Below, piece by piece: positions 1 through 13,024 of a stretch of 60,000 nt of DNA. The stretch comes from Cristatella mucedo (lineage: Eukaryota > Bryozoa > Phylactolaemata > Cristatellidae): positions 4,502,501 to 4,562,500 of the forward strand of contig WPIO01000021.1 of the NCBI GenBank assembly GCA_009760855.2, written 5' to 3'. The notes under the pieces were generated by a model that was not told where the DNA came from, ran no database searches, and saw only the letters and a program-made list of their open reading frames with translations. Within the stretch, counting starts at the first letter, position 1, and the number at the start of each line of letters is the position of its first letter. The position numbers were made by a program, and so were the translations under genes.

Positions 1-30
1 TCGCTCGAAAGCTGAGAGAGCCGGCGTTCG

Positions 31-866
31 TTAAGAAGCCAAACTTTCTATGAATGAAACAGGCTGAAAAATTCTGGCGAGTTTTTCCGCACAGCAGTGC
101 CCGATAATGCCGACACAAATAAATAGCTGGCTCGACAGCAGGCAGCCAATAAGGGGACCAACCGAATGTACAGGACGGTGACCAACACGAACTGATAGTC
201 GAGCGCGGCACCGCGACACGGCTCGGCAGTCTGGCTAAGCAGGCCGCCGGCACAAGGGCTGCGACTTGCAAGCCGACGCGTTGACTCAGCGATGCAAAGC
301 AGCAGACGATGCTGACATTGGGCATTGGGCGGAGGCGCTCATCGGCAGCAGCCACTTCTGTGCAGTTCTCGCCCTAAGGCTGCTAACAAGCAACGATGTG
401 CTGACGAGGAAACACACTCACCACATAGCATCCAAAAGCCACTAACGAGCATATGTACGTGCACGACGTTACTGGGAATGCCACGGTTGTTCTGCCATGC
501 GTAGAAATTGTAGAAGATGTTTGGCCAGTTTCGATCGAGGGAGACTTCCGCCTGTGAGTGCTTGCGTGTGAGAAGCGTTGTGTGTGAGGTCCACAAAATG
601 TGTGAAAGTGTTTCGACTACGAGACTACTCTCCTGGGTAGCCTGCTCGGTGGCAAGCTGGTCGGGCGATTAAGCTCGGTGGAAAAAATGACACAGCATCG
701 GTCGCCAGCCTTCACTCACCTCAGCGTCACGTCGGGCGCTCTCAGCGAATCCGAGCCTCCGAGTCTCTTTGCAACCAGCAGCGGCCAGAGCGCTGGGAGC
801 TCTTGAGAGCAGCTGCCAGCAGCTGCTTGCCAGCCACAAGAACAGTGAGCTGGTGTGACGACGAAT
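31..866 (-). CDS. Possible small membrane-protein gene, three 3' exons
   Basis: A minus-strand model joins exons 866-720, 551-422 and 191-31 (stop TAA at 33-31). Exon 866-720 follows a pyrimidine-rich acceptor (ctgttcattgcag) and ends in GAG|GTGAGT, phase 0. Exon 551-422 starts in phase 0, reads LDRNWPNIFYNFYAWQNNRG then IPSNVVHVHMLVSGFWML, and ends in TGTG|GTGAGT, phase 1. Exon 191-31 restores the codon as Val and reads PLIGCLLSSQLFICVGIIGH then AEKLARIFQPVSFIESLAS. The last two exons contain hydrophobic stretches that could be membrane helices. I do not recognise the family. The GHxxxEK piece faintly recalls Mpo1/DUF962 proteins, but their HxNPxN motif is not convincingly present and the spacing is too short. 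Matching phases and splice sites are the only support. The first exon is the least protein-like part. Confidence 0.3.
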
Positions 867-1360
867 CTGCAATGAACAGAAATAGCCCCGCTGCAGACCG
901 CTCCTGTGCTGATGACGACTTGACGAAAGGATACACAGCACAGGACTGTAGCATCAGCAGCAAGACAACGCGAAGAAAAGCTGGCGGCCGGCTATGTTTG
1001 CTCAGGCATGTGCACCGGCGCAGCTGCAGCGTGCAAGCAGCCGCAGTCGAAGGCGCCTGAGTATGAAAAGGCGCTCGCCTGGTCATACAGCGCAAATATT
1101 TAAACACCTTTGCACCGCTGCCTGCATCAAAGACCCAGTGAGACATTCAGGCCTGTGTTGGGTGCTCTTAATGGATTGAGAGATCTGCTCGTGTGGTGTG
1201 AGCAAGAACGATGCATTTTCTAAAGAAGTACAGCCTGGCAAGAATGTGCAAGTGGCAGCTCAAATACGTCGTAAGTGTGCCACCTTTATTAATGCTTAGA
1301 CCGCAAGCAGCAGGAGTTGAGCAGCAGCAGCAGGCAAACACAATGATACCACGCACTCCT

Positions 1361-1361
<1 letters not shown>
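867..1361. other. No supported gene
   Basis: Unique sequence. Short open frames here overlap on both strands and show no domain. A GTAAGT at 1271 follows a short Met-initiated frame starting at 1211, which is too short to support. Confidence 0.5.
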
Positions 1362-2090
<729 letters not shown>

Positions 2091-2262
2091 AAAAAAATAC
2101 TAGCTGATTTAACAGCCTCTTTTTGTATAGTGACAGAAGAGCCTTTACGGCTATCACCACTGCTTGCAGTGGCGATAAAGGATCGCCCACTGCAGGATTC
2201 GAACCCACGACCTCGGGGCCGAGGTCGTGCAAAGCAACCGCCTTATAAGCTGCTTTGTGGTG
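2091..2262 (-). mobile_element. tRNA-derived SINE, copy 1
   Basis: The minus strand carries the family order. The tRNA-like head is decayed at its 5' end. It is followed by the hairpin around CGACCTCGG, the B box in GGGTTCGAATCCTGCAGTGG, the paired CACTGC/GCAGTG region, the AGCC...GGCT stem, and a tail reading GAGGCTGTTAAATCAGCTAG then T-rich sequence. It matches the copies at 12837, 38638 and 56045. Confidence 0.9.
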
Positions 2263-4414
<2,152 letters not shown>

Positions 4415-5255
4415 ACGCCCGACCAGATATAGCATCGGCTTATTCGAGCGACCGTTCGAGCAAGCAGTCCCAGTCCACCGGCTGGCCACCTCTGTTGGTG
4501 CTATTGGAACGATAAATATACCAACGCCGAGCTGAGCTCGGCGGTCCAAGCAAGCCGTCTGCCGAGGCAGCCGAGCTAGGGTCCCAGCAGCCACGGAGCC
4601 TGCGATTAATTAATGGCTCCAAGCTGCCACTGGGGGGGGGGGCCGAAATACAAGACGGCCCCTTAAGTCGAAGAGTGGGAGACTACTAAGGATGCTACAG
4701 GAACTCGGTTCGTTTCTTGTGCCCACGATTTAGTTTAGCAAGTCCTTGTATGCGACCGCCTATTCACCCTGGCAACACCAAACTCGTGCGAATCTGACTT
4801 ATAACAGTAAATCACTGAGGAGCTCAACTCCGGAGCCATCAGCTGACTACCACATGATCCTAGTCGTGGTATCCTTAAAACTTGGTACCGTGCGAGCTTC
4901 AAGGCCTCCACGATGACAACTTCATGACAATGCGCACAGGCGGTTTTCAGTTTTGCATAGGTAGCCCATATTGCGACCGTGTATCGTCGTTCCTTGCTCT
5001 CCAATTGCCGCTGCTGCTGCTGCCAAAGGCTGCCGAGAGCCTAAAAGCTGTACAACTTAAGCAACTCCAAGTTCGCGAGGGGGCAATACTGTCCCGATTT
5101 GTGGATCGTCGGTAGCGCAAAGGGGTGCAAATCGTACAGATACTGCCCAAACACTCCTCAAACTGGGCCAGGTCCATCATCCACGATAGCTCTTCTTGTC
5201 CTTAGCAATTCTTCGAAATCGATCAAGCTTACGCAACACTCAACAGAGCTCCACA
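4415..5255. other. No supported gene
   Basis: Unique sequence with an 11-base G run at 4632-4642. Short frames overlap on both strands without recognisable domains. Confidence 0.5.
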
Positions 5256-5828
5256 TCACACATCAGCAAGCAGACATAGCCTACGGTCGACCCGGGTACC
5301 ACCGCCCATACTAGGACCGAAGATCTTGCAACAGCTGCACAGTGCTTGCCGGCGACGGACTGGGTGTGGAGAGAAGGGGTCACTGCCAGGGCAGCCAGCA
5401 GGAGACTGCGACGAAGCACGGCTTAGGCTTTTACAGTTCGTCGCCAGCCACCCCTGTCTAGGTTCAAGGTCCGAGGCTGGCGTCGTGCAAGGTCCGACAT
5501 GCGGTTCGGTGGCAATGTGATGCCCGTGCGAGTAAATATCGAAAGCGAGCTGCCTCAGGCAGGCTTCCTCGGCAGCAGTGGCTGCTGAGTGGGTCTCTGC
5601 TAGCCGTCGAGAGCCCTCTTGATCGACCTCTGGAGAGGTTCGCCGAGCGTAAACAATTCGGTGAGACGTGCGAATCATGAGGGGCGCTCGGCGGCAGCAA
5701 CGCCTGCCACCGAGCGCCCCGGATTCTTCATAAACAATAGAAGCATCGAATCCGTAGGAGCCACAGAAGCTGGAGCCATTTGGAAGATTCGGTTCAATTA
5801 ATGTGCCGTCGAAGCCGAGATGGCGATG
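5256..5828 (-). CDS. Possible large exon, unknown product
   Basis: The minus strand has a very strong acceptor, a nine-T plus CTCTC tract ending in CAG at 5831-5829. It is followed at once by an open frame of about 190 codons to a stop at 5258-5256. The product starts HRHLGFDGTLIEPNLPNGSS and continues YGFDASIVYEESGALGG. Later residues are Ala/Arg/Cys-rich without a domain. A long frame starting exactly at an ideal acceptor is the argument for coding. Against it, the frame contains a GC-rich imperfect inverted repeat (5681-5720), the sequence is CpG-rich so stops are scarcer, and no homology is seen. Confidence 0.22.
   Translation of the reverse strand, partial: HRHLGFDGTLIEPNLPNGSSFCGSYGFDASIVYEESGALGGRRCCRRAPLMIRTSHRIVYARRTSPEVDQEGSRRLAETHSAATAAEEACLRQLAFDIYSHGHHIATEPHVGPCTTPASDLEPRQGWLATNCKSLSRASSQSPAGCPGSDPFSPHPVRRRQALCSCCKIFGPSMGGGTRVDRRLCLLADV
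5681..5720. repeat. Imperfect inverted repeat
   Basis: GGGGCGCTCGG at 5681-5691 pairs with CCGAGCGCCCC at 5710-5720. After one mismatch, GGCAG (5693-5697) pairs with CTGCC (5704-5708), leaving a small loop. Confidence 0.85.
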
Positions 5829-5861
5829 CTGAGAGAAAAAAAAAGCACTTTCAAAGTGCAA

Positions 5862-6454
5862 TTCCTGCCAATTCCTTCCAATTCCTTCACAAGGCCGTTC
5901 ACTTCGGATCCATCAGAGAGGAGAAGGGGGAAGGTCGGGGATGGGTTGCTATTGCACGACATGTCTATGTGTGTTGCTGGGTGTGTTGCTGCAGCTGCAA
6001 GGCCCAAAGTGAGCACCTCTGCTGAACTCGCAAGAGAGAAGTACCCACCTCCAGAGATGCCCGAGAGCTTGCTGTGCAGATGCATCAGACGAACACGCGA
6101 GATGCAGTGCAAGCTCAGGATTCAAGCCAACAGACATTCCCCACTTCTACATCTTCCTTATATCGCTAAACTCGATGTGCAAGTGTTCAGTTACACGGCG
6201 TTCATGCCTGCAATAGCTGAGCAACGGTATTATAACAAAACTTATGTGGCAGTGCGCAAAAGAGCTTGTTATTATCAGAAACGACACGAAACGCAGAAAT
6301 CAACTATACTATTTTCGAAGCTATAACAGCAGATGATCTGGTTCCTCATTCACATTCCCCACACAGGAGCACTCTGTTCCCAAACGATCATCCAATAAAT
6401 TTTTCCACTCTTGAAAGCCAAGAAATTCAGGCAGTTTCAGTAAGTGAAGCTGCT
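5862..6454. other. No supported gene
   Basis: A plus-strand frame of about 168 codons covers part of this stretch but shows no domain and overlaps minus-strand frames. A tandem run of CCAATTCCTT units lies near 5865-5888. Confidence 0.4.
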
Positions 6455-6560
6455 GCTATAATAATAATGATAATAATACTTGTGTATGGCACCCTCAGAG
6501 AACTTAATCTCTTTCTAGGCATTTTACATATGCTGTAAAGGACCCGTGATCAAATGGCTA
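6455..6560 (-). mobile_element. CR1/L2-like LINE, 3' end only
   Basis: On the minus strand this reads the family's terminal signature (GCCTAGAAAGAGATTAAGTT, then CTCTGAGGGTGCCATAC) and ends in an ATT-rich tail, as in the copy at 58.6 kb. The remainder of the element is absent. Confidence 0.85.
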
Positions 6561-6674
6561 TGAAGCCGACTGTAGCGGACAATAGAATTTGGCCGACTGC
6601 AAATTTCAAAACACCAAACCATACTTATGTATGCAGATGACAGCGATCAGTTGCCATGACTCGATAAACATTGG

Positions 6675-6790
6675 CAATCATGATTATAATAATAAACATT
6701 TATAGCGAATCCTAAGAGAACCAAACCTAGGCACTTTGCATATTCATACATGCTAAAACTGCCCATTACATGCAACAAAAGCTATCTAAA
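6675..6790 (-). mobile_element. CR1/L2-like LINE, diverged 3' end
   Basis: A second, more diverged minus-strand copy of the same terminal signature: TGCCTAGG, TTCTCTTAGGATTCGCTAT, then an ATT-rich tail. It lies about 120 bases from the previous copy, in the same orientation. Confidence 0.7.
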
Positions 6791-9212
6791 TGCCGCGAGT
6801 AAGGTGATCGGGAGGTCATTAAGTAGTAAGACCTAAGCGGCAGATGGGAAGAATGAAGAATGCCACGATAGTTCATGCCTTGCTATAGTCCCTCCCTCTT
6901 CATGAGCAAACAAAATCCGACTCCTTGCAAGGCGCTAAAATGAAGTACCTGCTTTGAAATGGCCTGCAAAACCTGCCGGGTGCAAGTCGTCTCTGTGAGA
7001 CCTGCGCACAGACAGTGTTTTAAGAGAAGCGTGCACAGAGCAGAGGGCTACTTAAGAGACCAAAAATGAAAAGCCGCTGCATGCAAGGCCGATCATCCAA
7101 GGATTGTATTGTGAAACCGATCAAAATTGCAAAAGGGACGTCAACGGAATTGTTCTCCTAAGGTCCTCTCCAACGCAATTTTCCCGGAATATTTTTTGCT
7201 GTTGAAAACATGCCCTGCACACGAGCACAGGAGCACCGATGATTGCCAGATTAGCAAAGCACAGTTTACTTTAGACAGGCTGGCACTAGCAGATCGACTG
7301 ACTGCTGGGAAAAAATAGGCCAGATAAGCTAAGATAGATAAGGCAGCCGCGTAGCGATGAAGAGGCCAATGCGGAACACGAGAGTAGAAACAGACCGAGC
7401 GTTACCTTACCCTTAGTTAGCGACTGTTCCGTGGCCCTCACCTCGTCGGGCTAGTCTGCTCTGAAAAACGCCCATCTCGGCAGCTGCCAGCTCACGCTGG
7501 GCTCGCTAGTACTCTCCCTCCGGACTGCCACTGCTCACATGTCCGATCATAAAGTAGTGAGACCCAGAACACACCCAACTACCTGACAATCCCAATGGGC
7601 ATGTGACAATCGACCGACACAGGTAAGTCTCAAGTGATCAGTGTCTTAAGATGGCAACACGATTTGCCGTAAGAAGCACGTCCGATCGATTGCCAGCTTA
7701 AGAAGACGAGTGGATCAATAGGCAAAAATACCTCAGTCGAATTGCCGCTAGGATGTATTGTCTGCAAAGCCGGCGAAATTGAGGTGTCGTAAAAAAGGGG
7801 TAAGGTGTCGTAAAAATGGTGGATATACCGGGATAAGCTGACGTGCTTGCAACCAAGCATCCGTGCCTTCTAGGAGCGAGCCCCTTTTCGTGAGTAGATC
7901 TGCATAACTATCTCCACCAAGCTACGTCGTTTTCAAGTGAGTGTCAACGGTAAATAGCTGTTCTCCAGTTCTACTCAAAGCGAAAGCGGCTTTCAGTACA
8001 TAATTGTTACTCAGTTGCTTTTCATATAGCCCAATAACAAAAAGCACTATGCCTAGCGGAATTGGGAGGAAGTTGAGGGCATAAATACTTGAGAAGTAGC
8101 AGCGTAGGCGAAGCCGAAGAAGCGTCTGCCAGGAATGGCACCACGGGAACAGTTATCATCTTTGTGTAACCGAGCTCCACGCTTATGGAGCTGCAGAGCA
8201 GGAGCAGAATCAAGAGTGGCATGACGTAGCGAAGAATAGGATTTCAAGAGCAGATGGGCGGGTACTTGGCGAAGTACTGTGGAGAAGGCCTCATTGAAGT
8301 ACCTCGGTGTAGGGGAATGAGTATGTAAGTTTTTTGGGTAATGTCCAAAATCTATTGGGTTCAATAAAATCTCCACCGACTTCAAACGGCTAGTCGAAAT
8401 GGCTTATCTGATAAGGCGACGTCACTTTTTATAAGGGGAAATATATTCCATAAAATTAAGAATGTATTGTGGATCTATTAAAATTGAGGATGGTAAACAA
8501 TTAATCGTGGTATGAGGTTCATGACCTCACAATAATCTACTCTTATTTCATGAACCCGTACAACCCAACCCCAATATTGCCATTTTTTTTATCTATTTAG
8601 GATGATCTATCCGTGACTCCTCGCGGTGAGCTGTGCGACAAAATTTGCGATTGGACTTCAGAAAATGAGCTGCAATTTTCTCCGGGTCGCATCTCCAACG
8701 CAGACGATTCTTAAAAGCAGTAATCAATACAACCAACTGCGACCGAACGAGTCTGCGAGAGTGGGGGTGGAACTGATGATTTACTGAACCTTATCGACCG
8801 TACACCTTTAAATTTTCTGGCTTATATGCTGCGATCGGTCAACAACGCAAGGCGGTGCTGTCTGATAAAGAAAAGTGTCGGCCGACCAGGCGTCGGGGCT
8901 TGCCCTTGACAAAGGCAGCCGCTCACACTGCAGGGGAAAGCGAACAAAAGTACACTCTACATCGGCGGCAGCGGTTGGCAGTCGAGTCTCATCGAAGCCC
9001 ATCGCAGAGAGCAGGATGGGGCGATAGGAGCCAGCCAAAGGCAACCAAGAGCAGCCGAACAGGAGCCGGCATTTTACTGGCGAAGACTACCGAGGAACTG
9101 CTCTAACCAACGGGCGTAGGTGCAGGGGCTGCAATGGACGCGAGGCACCAGCTAGCTTTTACCGGGAAGCGGCTGTGGTTCCTTAACCGCTCAGCAGCTT
9201 TACGTTTGCCAT
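6791..9212. other. Unassigned stretch
   Basis: No supported gene. It contains a two-copy tandem GGTGTCGTAAAAA unit near 7783-7817 and a short minus-strand frame from 8222 beginning MPLLILLLLCSSISVELG. That start resembles a signal peptide but has only 66 codons and no further support. Confidence 0.4.
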
Positions 9213-9317
9213 TGGACAGAGAGCCGTTGGACAGAGAGCCGCTGGACAGAAAGCCGTTGGACAGAGAGTCGCTGGACAGAGAGCCGCTGGACAGAGAGCC
9301 GCTGGACAGAGAGCCAC
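9213..9317. repeat. 15-bp minisatellite, seven units
   Basis: Seven units of TGGACAGAGAGCCGY with few differences. Because 15 is a multiple of three, open frames run through it on both strands (LDREP and QRLSV repeats). These are consequences of the unit length and not evidence for a gene. Confidence 0.97.
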
Positions 9318-11891
9318 TGGCTGGACACCACGGGTGCCTGCAGACGGTTCGGACGAACTGAACTCGGTGCAGTTGCCACATAAACGTTACACCTCACAAA
9401 GCACTCAGGTGCCCGAACGCAATTCAAACCGGTCGCAGGGCCCCCCGAGAAATCTGAAGTCACTAACTAGCTTCATAACTGTAAATAATGTGCGGCAGCA
9501 GGGAGCCCGTTAGTCGTTACGTTCACGGCATTCACCCGGGCGCCTGCCTAGGTGACAGCCTCGCTAAAGCAGATGGCTCTGAACGGACAAATGTTTCCGG
9601 CATGTAAACGGCAGAAAAGTTATCGCGAGTTAGGGGACAACTGCTGAGTTGAAAGGCAGAAGCTTACAGCTGCGTTAAAACGCTCCATTTTGCTTCAGCT
9701 TTGCTTCGGCATACGATACATAAGCCACAAAAACAATCGAGGCGGTCACAGATTGATTGAAGACTAAACGAAGGTGGAGACGCTGAGCATGGTCCCACTT
9801 CTTGATCTAGACGGAGGCAAGACCCAACAAACGACTAGTCGTTGGCGATATCAAAAGCGCTCATTCTTCAATTCACTGAAAGGCACAGCAGATGGCAGGA
9901 CCAGCGAAATCGTCTGTGCTTTCAACGCGGTCTATGTTAATGGGACGATAAAGGCTATCGTAGAAGGCATTGAATTCATTAGTAGGTGCCATTTCCTACC
10001 ACCTTAACGAAAGCAATTTTCTAATGACTAACTCTGGGTGGAACTAATGAGCTCGAATGAAGCAAGACTAATGCAAAATATACGCTTCCTACAAGAAAGA
10101 AGCCCGAAGCAGGATGGGAGCATGACAGAAGCCATTCGGACCATGTAAACGCTGCTTAAGTGAGCTTCAACTGTCAGTTCCGATTGACCATATCAAGCGC
10201 TATTGCCGAATTTTAGCTTTATAACTGCGAAGCGTAGTTGTGATCTTCATCGGATGCTTCAAAAGAGCTTGGTAAGTAATCGATCGGCGAGCAGCCACAT
10301 AACCAGATAACCACTAGATCTCGGGCGATGCTTCCATTCAACCATCTGACTCTTGAAAATTGTATGCGAGCTGGACATCCCGAATAGTCAAACTAGTTAA
10401 GACACACCGACTATCTCTCAGAATTACGAGCTACGATCTGGCTACACCTAACGTGTGCACATGCGTTCGATCTGACTATCGAAGGGCTAGACAAATTACC
10501 GTCTCCCTCCACGGATAAAGGCTACGAAATCACGACACGTAATTGACCAAATGTAGCAGCTCAATGACAGGACGATTTGCTTTTCCACCGATCAGCTTAG
10601 CCATGCTAATCCCACAGATTAGCACGGTCCCTTAATGGCGGCACGTAGGATTACAGACTTGGCCACCCCTGCCACGCTCTTCGTTCTTTTATCGGCTCCA
10701 TCCTTCCTCAGTTGTGACAGTTGTCTAGACAGCTTTTCAGGCATTAGGGAGCTAGCATTGTTGGCTACCTGCTCTGTGTCCAATCTCTGTTCTCTCAGTT
10801 GTCACTCTGCCATCGTCGATAGATGCTGGTTCGGACGAACGCGAACCTCGCATTAGCCTCGTTACACTGATCCCTAAGTAAAGTACAAGCCGGGAGCTAC
10901 TAGAGATCGGATACGACCGGCGTTGCCAGGGAACCGAAATCAGGCGCTGCAGCAGCCAGACGCATGCCGAAGGGGGAGCCCATCATTGCAACGGCAAAGG
11001 TCAAAGTTCGGTCCGTTAATTCTGGGTTCGGCCCCGATCGCCGGCTCGGGCCCCAGAACGGCAGACGACAATGACTCTCGGGGCCATAGCAAGAGTAGCA
11101 AAAAGAAAAACGGGAACTGCAATTCTAATGGCAACTAATGGAGATTTTAACCAAAGCTACTGAAGCATTCGAGTTCTATGAAAGGCTCTAGCCGATTCTT
11201 ATAAGGCACACAATTAAGGAGCCCTACTAAACATGACCACTCACTAGCCGGTCCACCAAAACGGCAGCACGAACTCGTCCTCTCCTATAAGCAGTCAAAT
11301 AGCGAATGACGGTCTGGCGTAGTGCAATAGTGGTTTCGAACGTCCGCCCGTGGCATATGTGAAGCAACTGAATAGAGATCAAGTAATCTTGGGGTGTTAT
11401 ACAAATGAATTCTATTTTTATATTTTATCCCGTCGGTCTAATCCAACCACTGCTACTTCGCAGAAATGCTGCCATGCAGACGTGTTGGTCTAATTCGTGG
11501 AAACAGCAACGAGCACTTGACGTAGCCGCCAATCTTACGTTCTCTCTATGTCAAAGATATGTTGCTGGCCCAAATTTCCATTCACTTTACTTCAATTTCC
11601 ATTCACTTTACTAGGCAATTCAGTCGCAGTGCCCGCAGGGTGGTAGGCACTCGACAATCGCGTCGAACGACATAACTTCTTTGTCGAAAACCTTGCGGGC
11701 GCTATGGACATCCAAGTACTCCTCTGCTGCACGCATGCGCGACGAGCATGGCCGGGACACGCATGCCAATGGAGCGAATGTCGCAGGAGAGACGAGCAGG
11801 CGACCTGACTGGAGCTCGAGCAGCGGCGGCGGCGGCTCGATGCAGAGAGAGAGACCGCTCGAGAGAGTCGCATCGCGCTCGGCAAGTCCCG

Positions 11892-11892
<1 letters not shown>
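9318..11892. other. Unassigned stretch
   Basis: No supported gene. GTAAGT at 10274 has no convincing exon before it. A direct repeat of 18 bases (AATTTCCATTCACTTTAC) lies near 11575-11611. Confidence 0.4.

Positions 11893-11960
<68 letters not shown>
11893..11960. repeat. (CTG)n trinucleotide tract
   Basis: About 22 uninterrupted CTG units. Open frames across it encode poly-Cys, poly-Ala or poly-Ser, depending on frame and strand. No frame has other support, so coding is not claimed. Confidence 0.98.
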
Positions 11961-12836
11961 AATACTACTACGCAGCAATAGCAGCAGCAAAGAAAAGAGT
12001 GGCAAAGCGAAGCCCAACTTCGCACCGAGCACTGGCATGCCACTTCGGACATGCAGGGAGACATTGGCCACAGCAAAGATCATTTGCCTCGGCGCCGAAC
12101 CTACCGCCCAAGTGTACGCGTGTTGCAACGGATGGCTCGGCGGCTTCGGGCGAGCAAGCGAGTGAGTCAGGCAGGCTCTGCCGCGAGCCCAGTAATCTGT
12201 CTCGCCGTCCGGTGGCCGTCAATCTAGCGACCGGAACGACGAACGTGGCGGCGGTTCAGCCGGGCGTGGCGATCGGGTGGCGACCGGCGCTGCAGCTGCA
12301 CCACACGACACGCTCGAGGGCTAAGCAAGCCAGGTGACTACTGCCAGGTCTGGTGACAGGAGACCTCGCCGGCTGCTGCCCTCAGCCTCCGCCGCCGCAG
12401 ATCGATTGGCTAGCGGCTGACGGAAAGACGGACGGATGGGCGGGCGGGCGGCGGCTACTCCAATGTCAGGCGGCTAGACGACGGCACGCGGCTTTGCCGT
12501 CGCCAGCACCGGGACTGAGGGGACTCGCCGGCCGCGGCCGGCCGGCGGCCGTCGAGGACGAGCTCGGCGGCTGCGTAAATTATGGTAATTGTCTAAACTC
12601 ATTGTGACTCAGCCTGAGGTGGCCGGACGAGCGGTGCCTCGGTACCGGGCTGCACCGACGCGGTGCCCTCAGAAAATGATACGCGTGCCGATAGCATTAC
12701 CACTTGATTATCTGCAGGGTGGCCTGACTCCAAATGGGTTGACAGCTGCTCCTAGCTGTCTGTGAGGGTCGGGCCTCGCAGACCGCACAGAACGCCACCG
12801 GGTTTCGAGAAGCAGGCAGCTAGCTATCCCTCAAAT
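11961..12836. other. CpG- and GC-rich stretch, no supported gene
   Basis: GC-rich, with clustered CpG and GC palindromes near 12530-12550. Long frames on both strands are expected from the base composition. Confidence 0.4.
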
Positions 12837-13024
12837 GGTGAGCCGTGATGACACACTAGGTAAGGCGGTTGTTTTCACGACCTCGGTCCCAAGGTCGTGG
12901 GTTCGATTCCTGCAGTGGGCGATCCTTTATCTCCACTGCAAGCGGTGGTTATAGCCGTAAGGCTCTTCTGTCGATATACAAAACGAGGCTGTTTAATCAG
13001 CTAGGATTTATTTATTTTATTTTA
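12837..13024 (+). mobile_element. tRNA-derived SINE, copy 2, full length
   Basis: Reads GGTGAGCCGTGATG, an A-box region (ACACTAGGTAAGG), a hairpin ACGACCTCGG/CCAAGGTCGT and the B box GGTTCGATTCC. The CACTGCAAGCGGTGG stem, AGCCGTAAGGCT and GGCTGTTTAATCAGCTAG follow, then a short T/A-rich tail. The B box matches the Pol III consensus GWTCRANNC. Confidence 0.93.

Noticed and set aside
1211-1270. Short exon starting MHFLKKYSLARMCKWQLKYV before GTAAGT
   Set aside because: Only 20 codons, and no partner exon was found.
7560-7624. Possible short exon ending CACAG|GTAAGT with PDNPNGHVTIDRH
   Set aside because: The donor is excellent, but the open frame is about 20 codons and no convincing acceptor was seen.
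9134-9463. Proteins with LDREP or QRLSV repeats
   Set aside because: They follow from a 15-bp minisatellite whose unit length is a multiple of three.
11592-12128. 178-codon minus-strand frame with poly-Ser and overlapping poly-Ala and poly-Cys frames
   Set aside because: All derive from the same (CTG)n tract, with different frames equally open; flanks are CpG-rich and show no domain or splice sites.
12837-12930. Functional tRNA gene
   Set aside because: The B box fits, but the anticodon arm is replaced by a longer hairpin and the unit is the head of a dispersed SINE.
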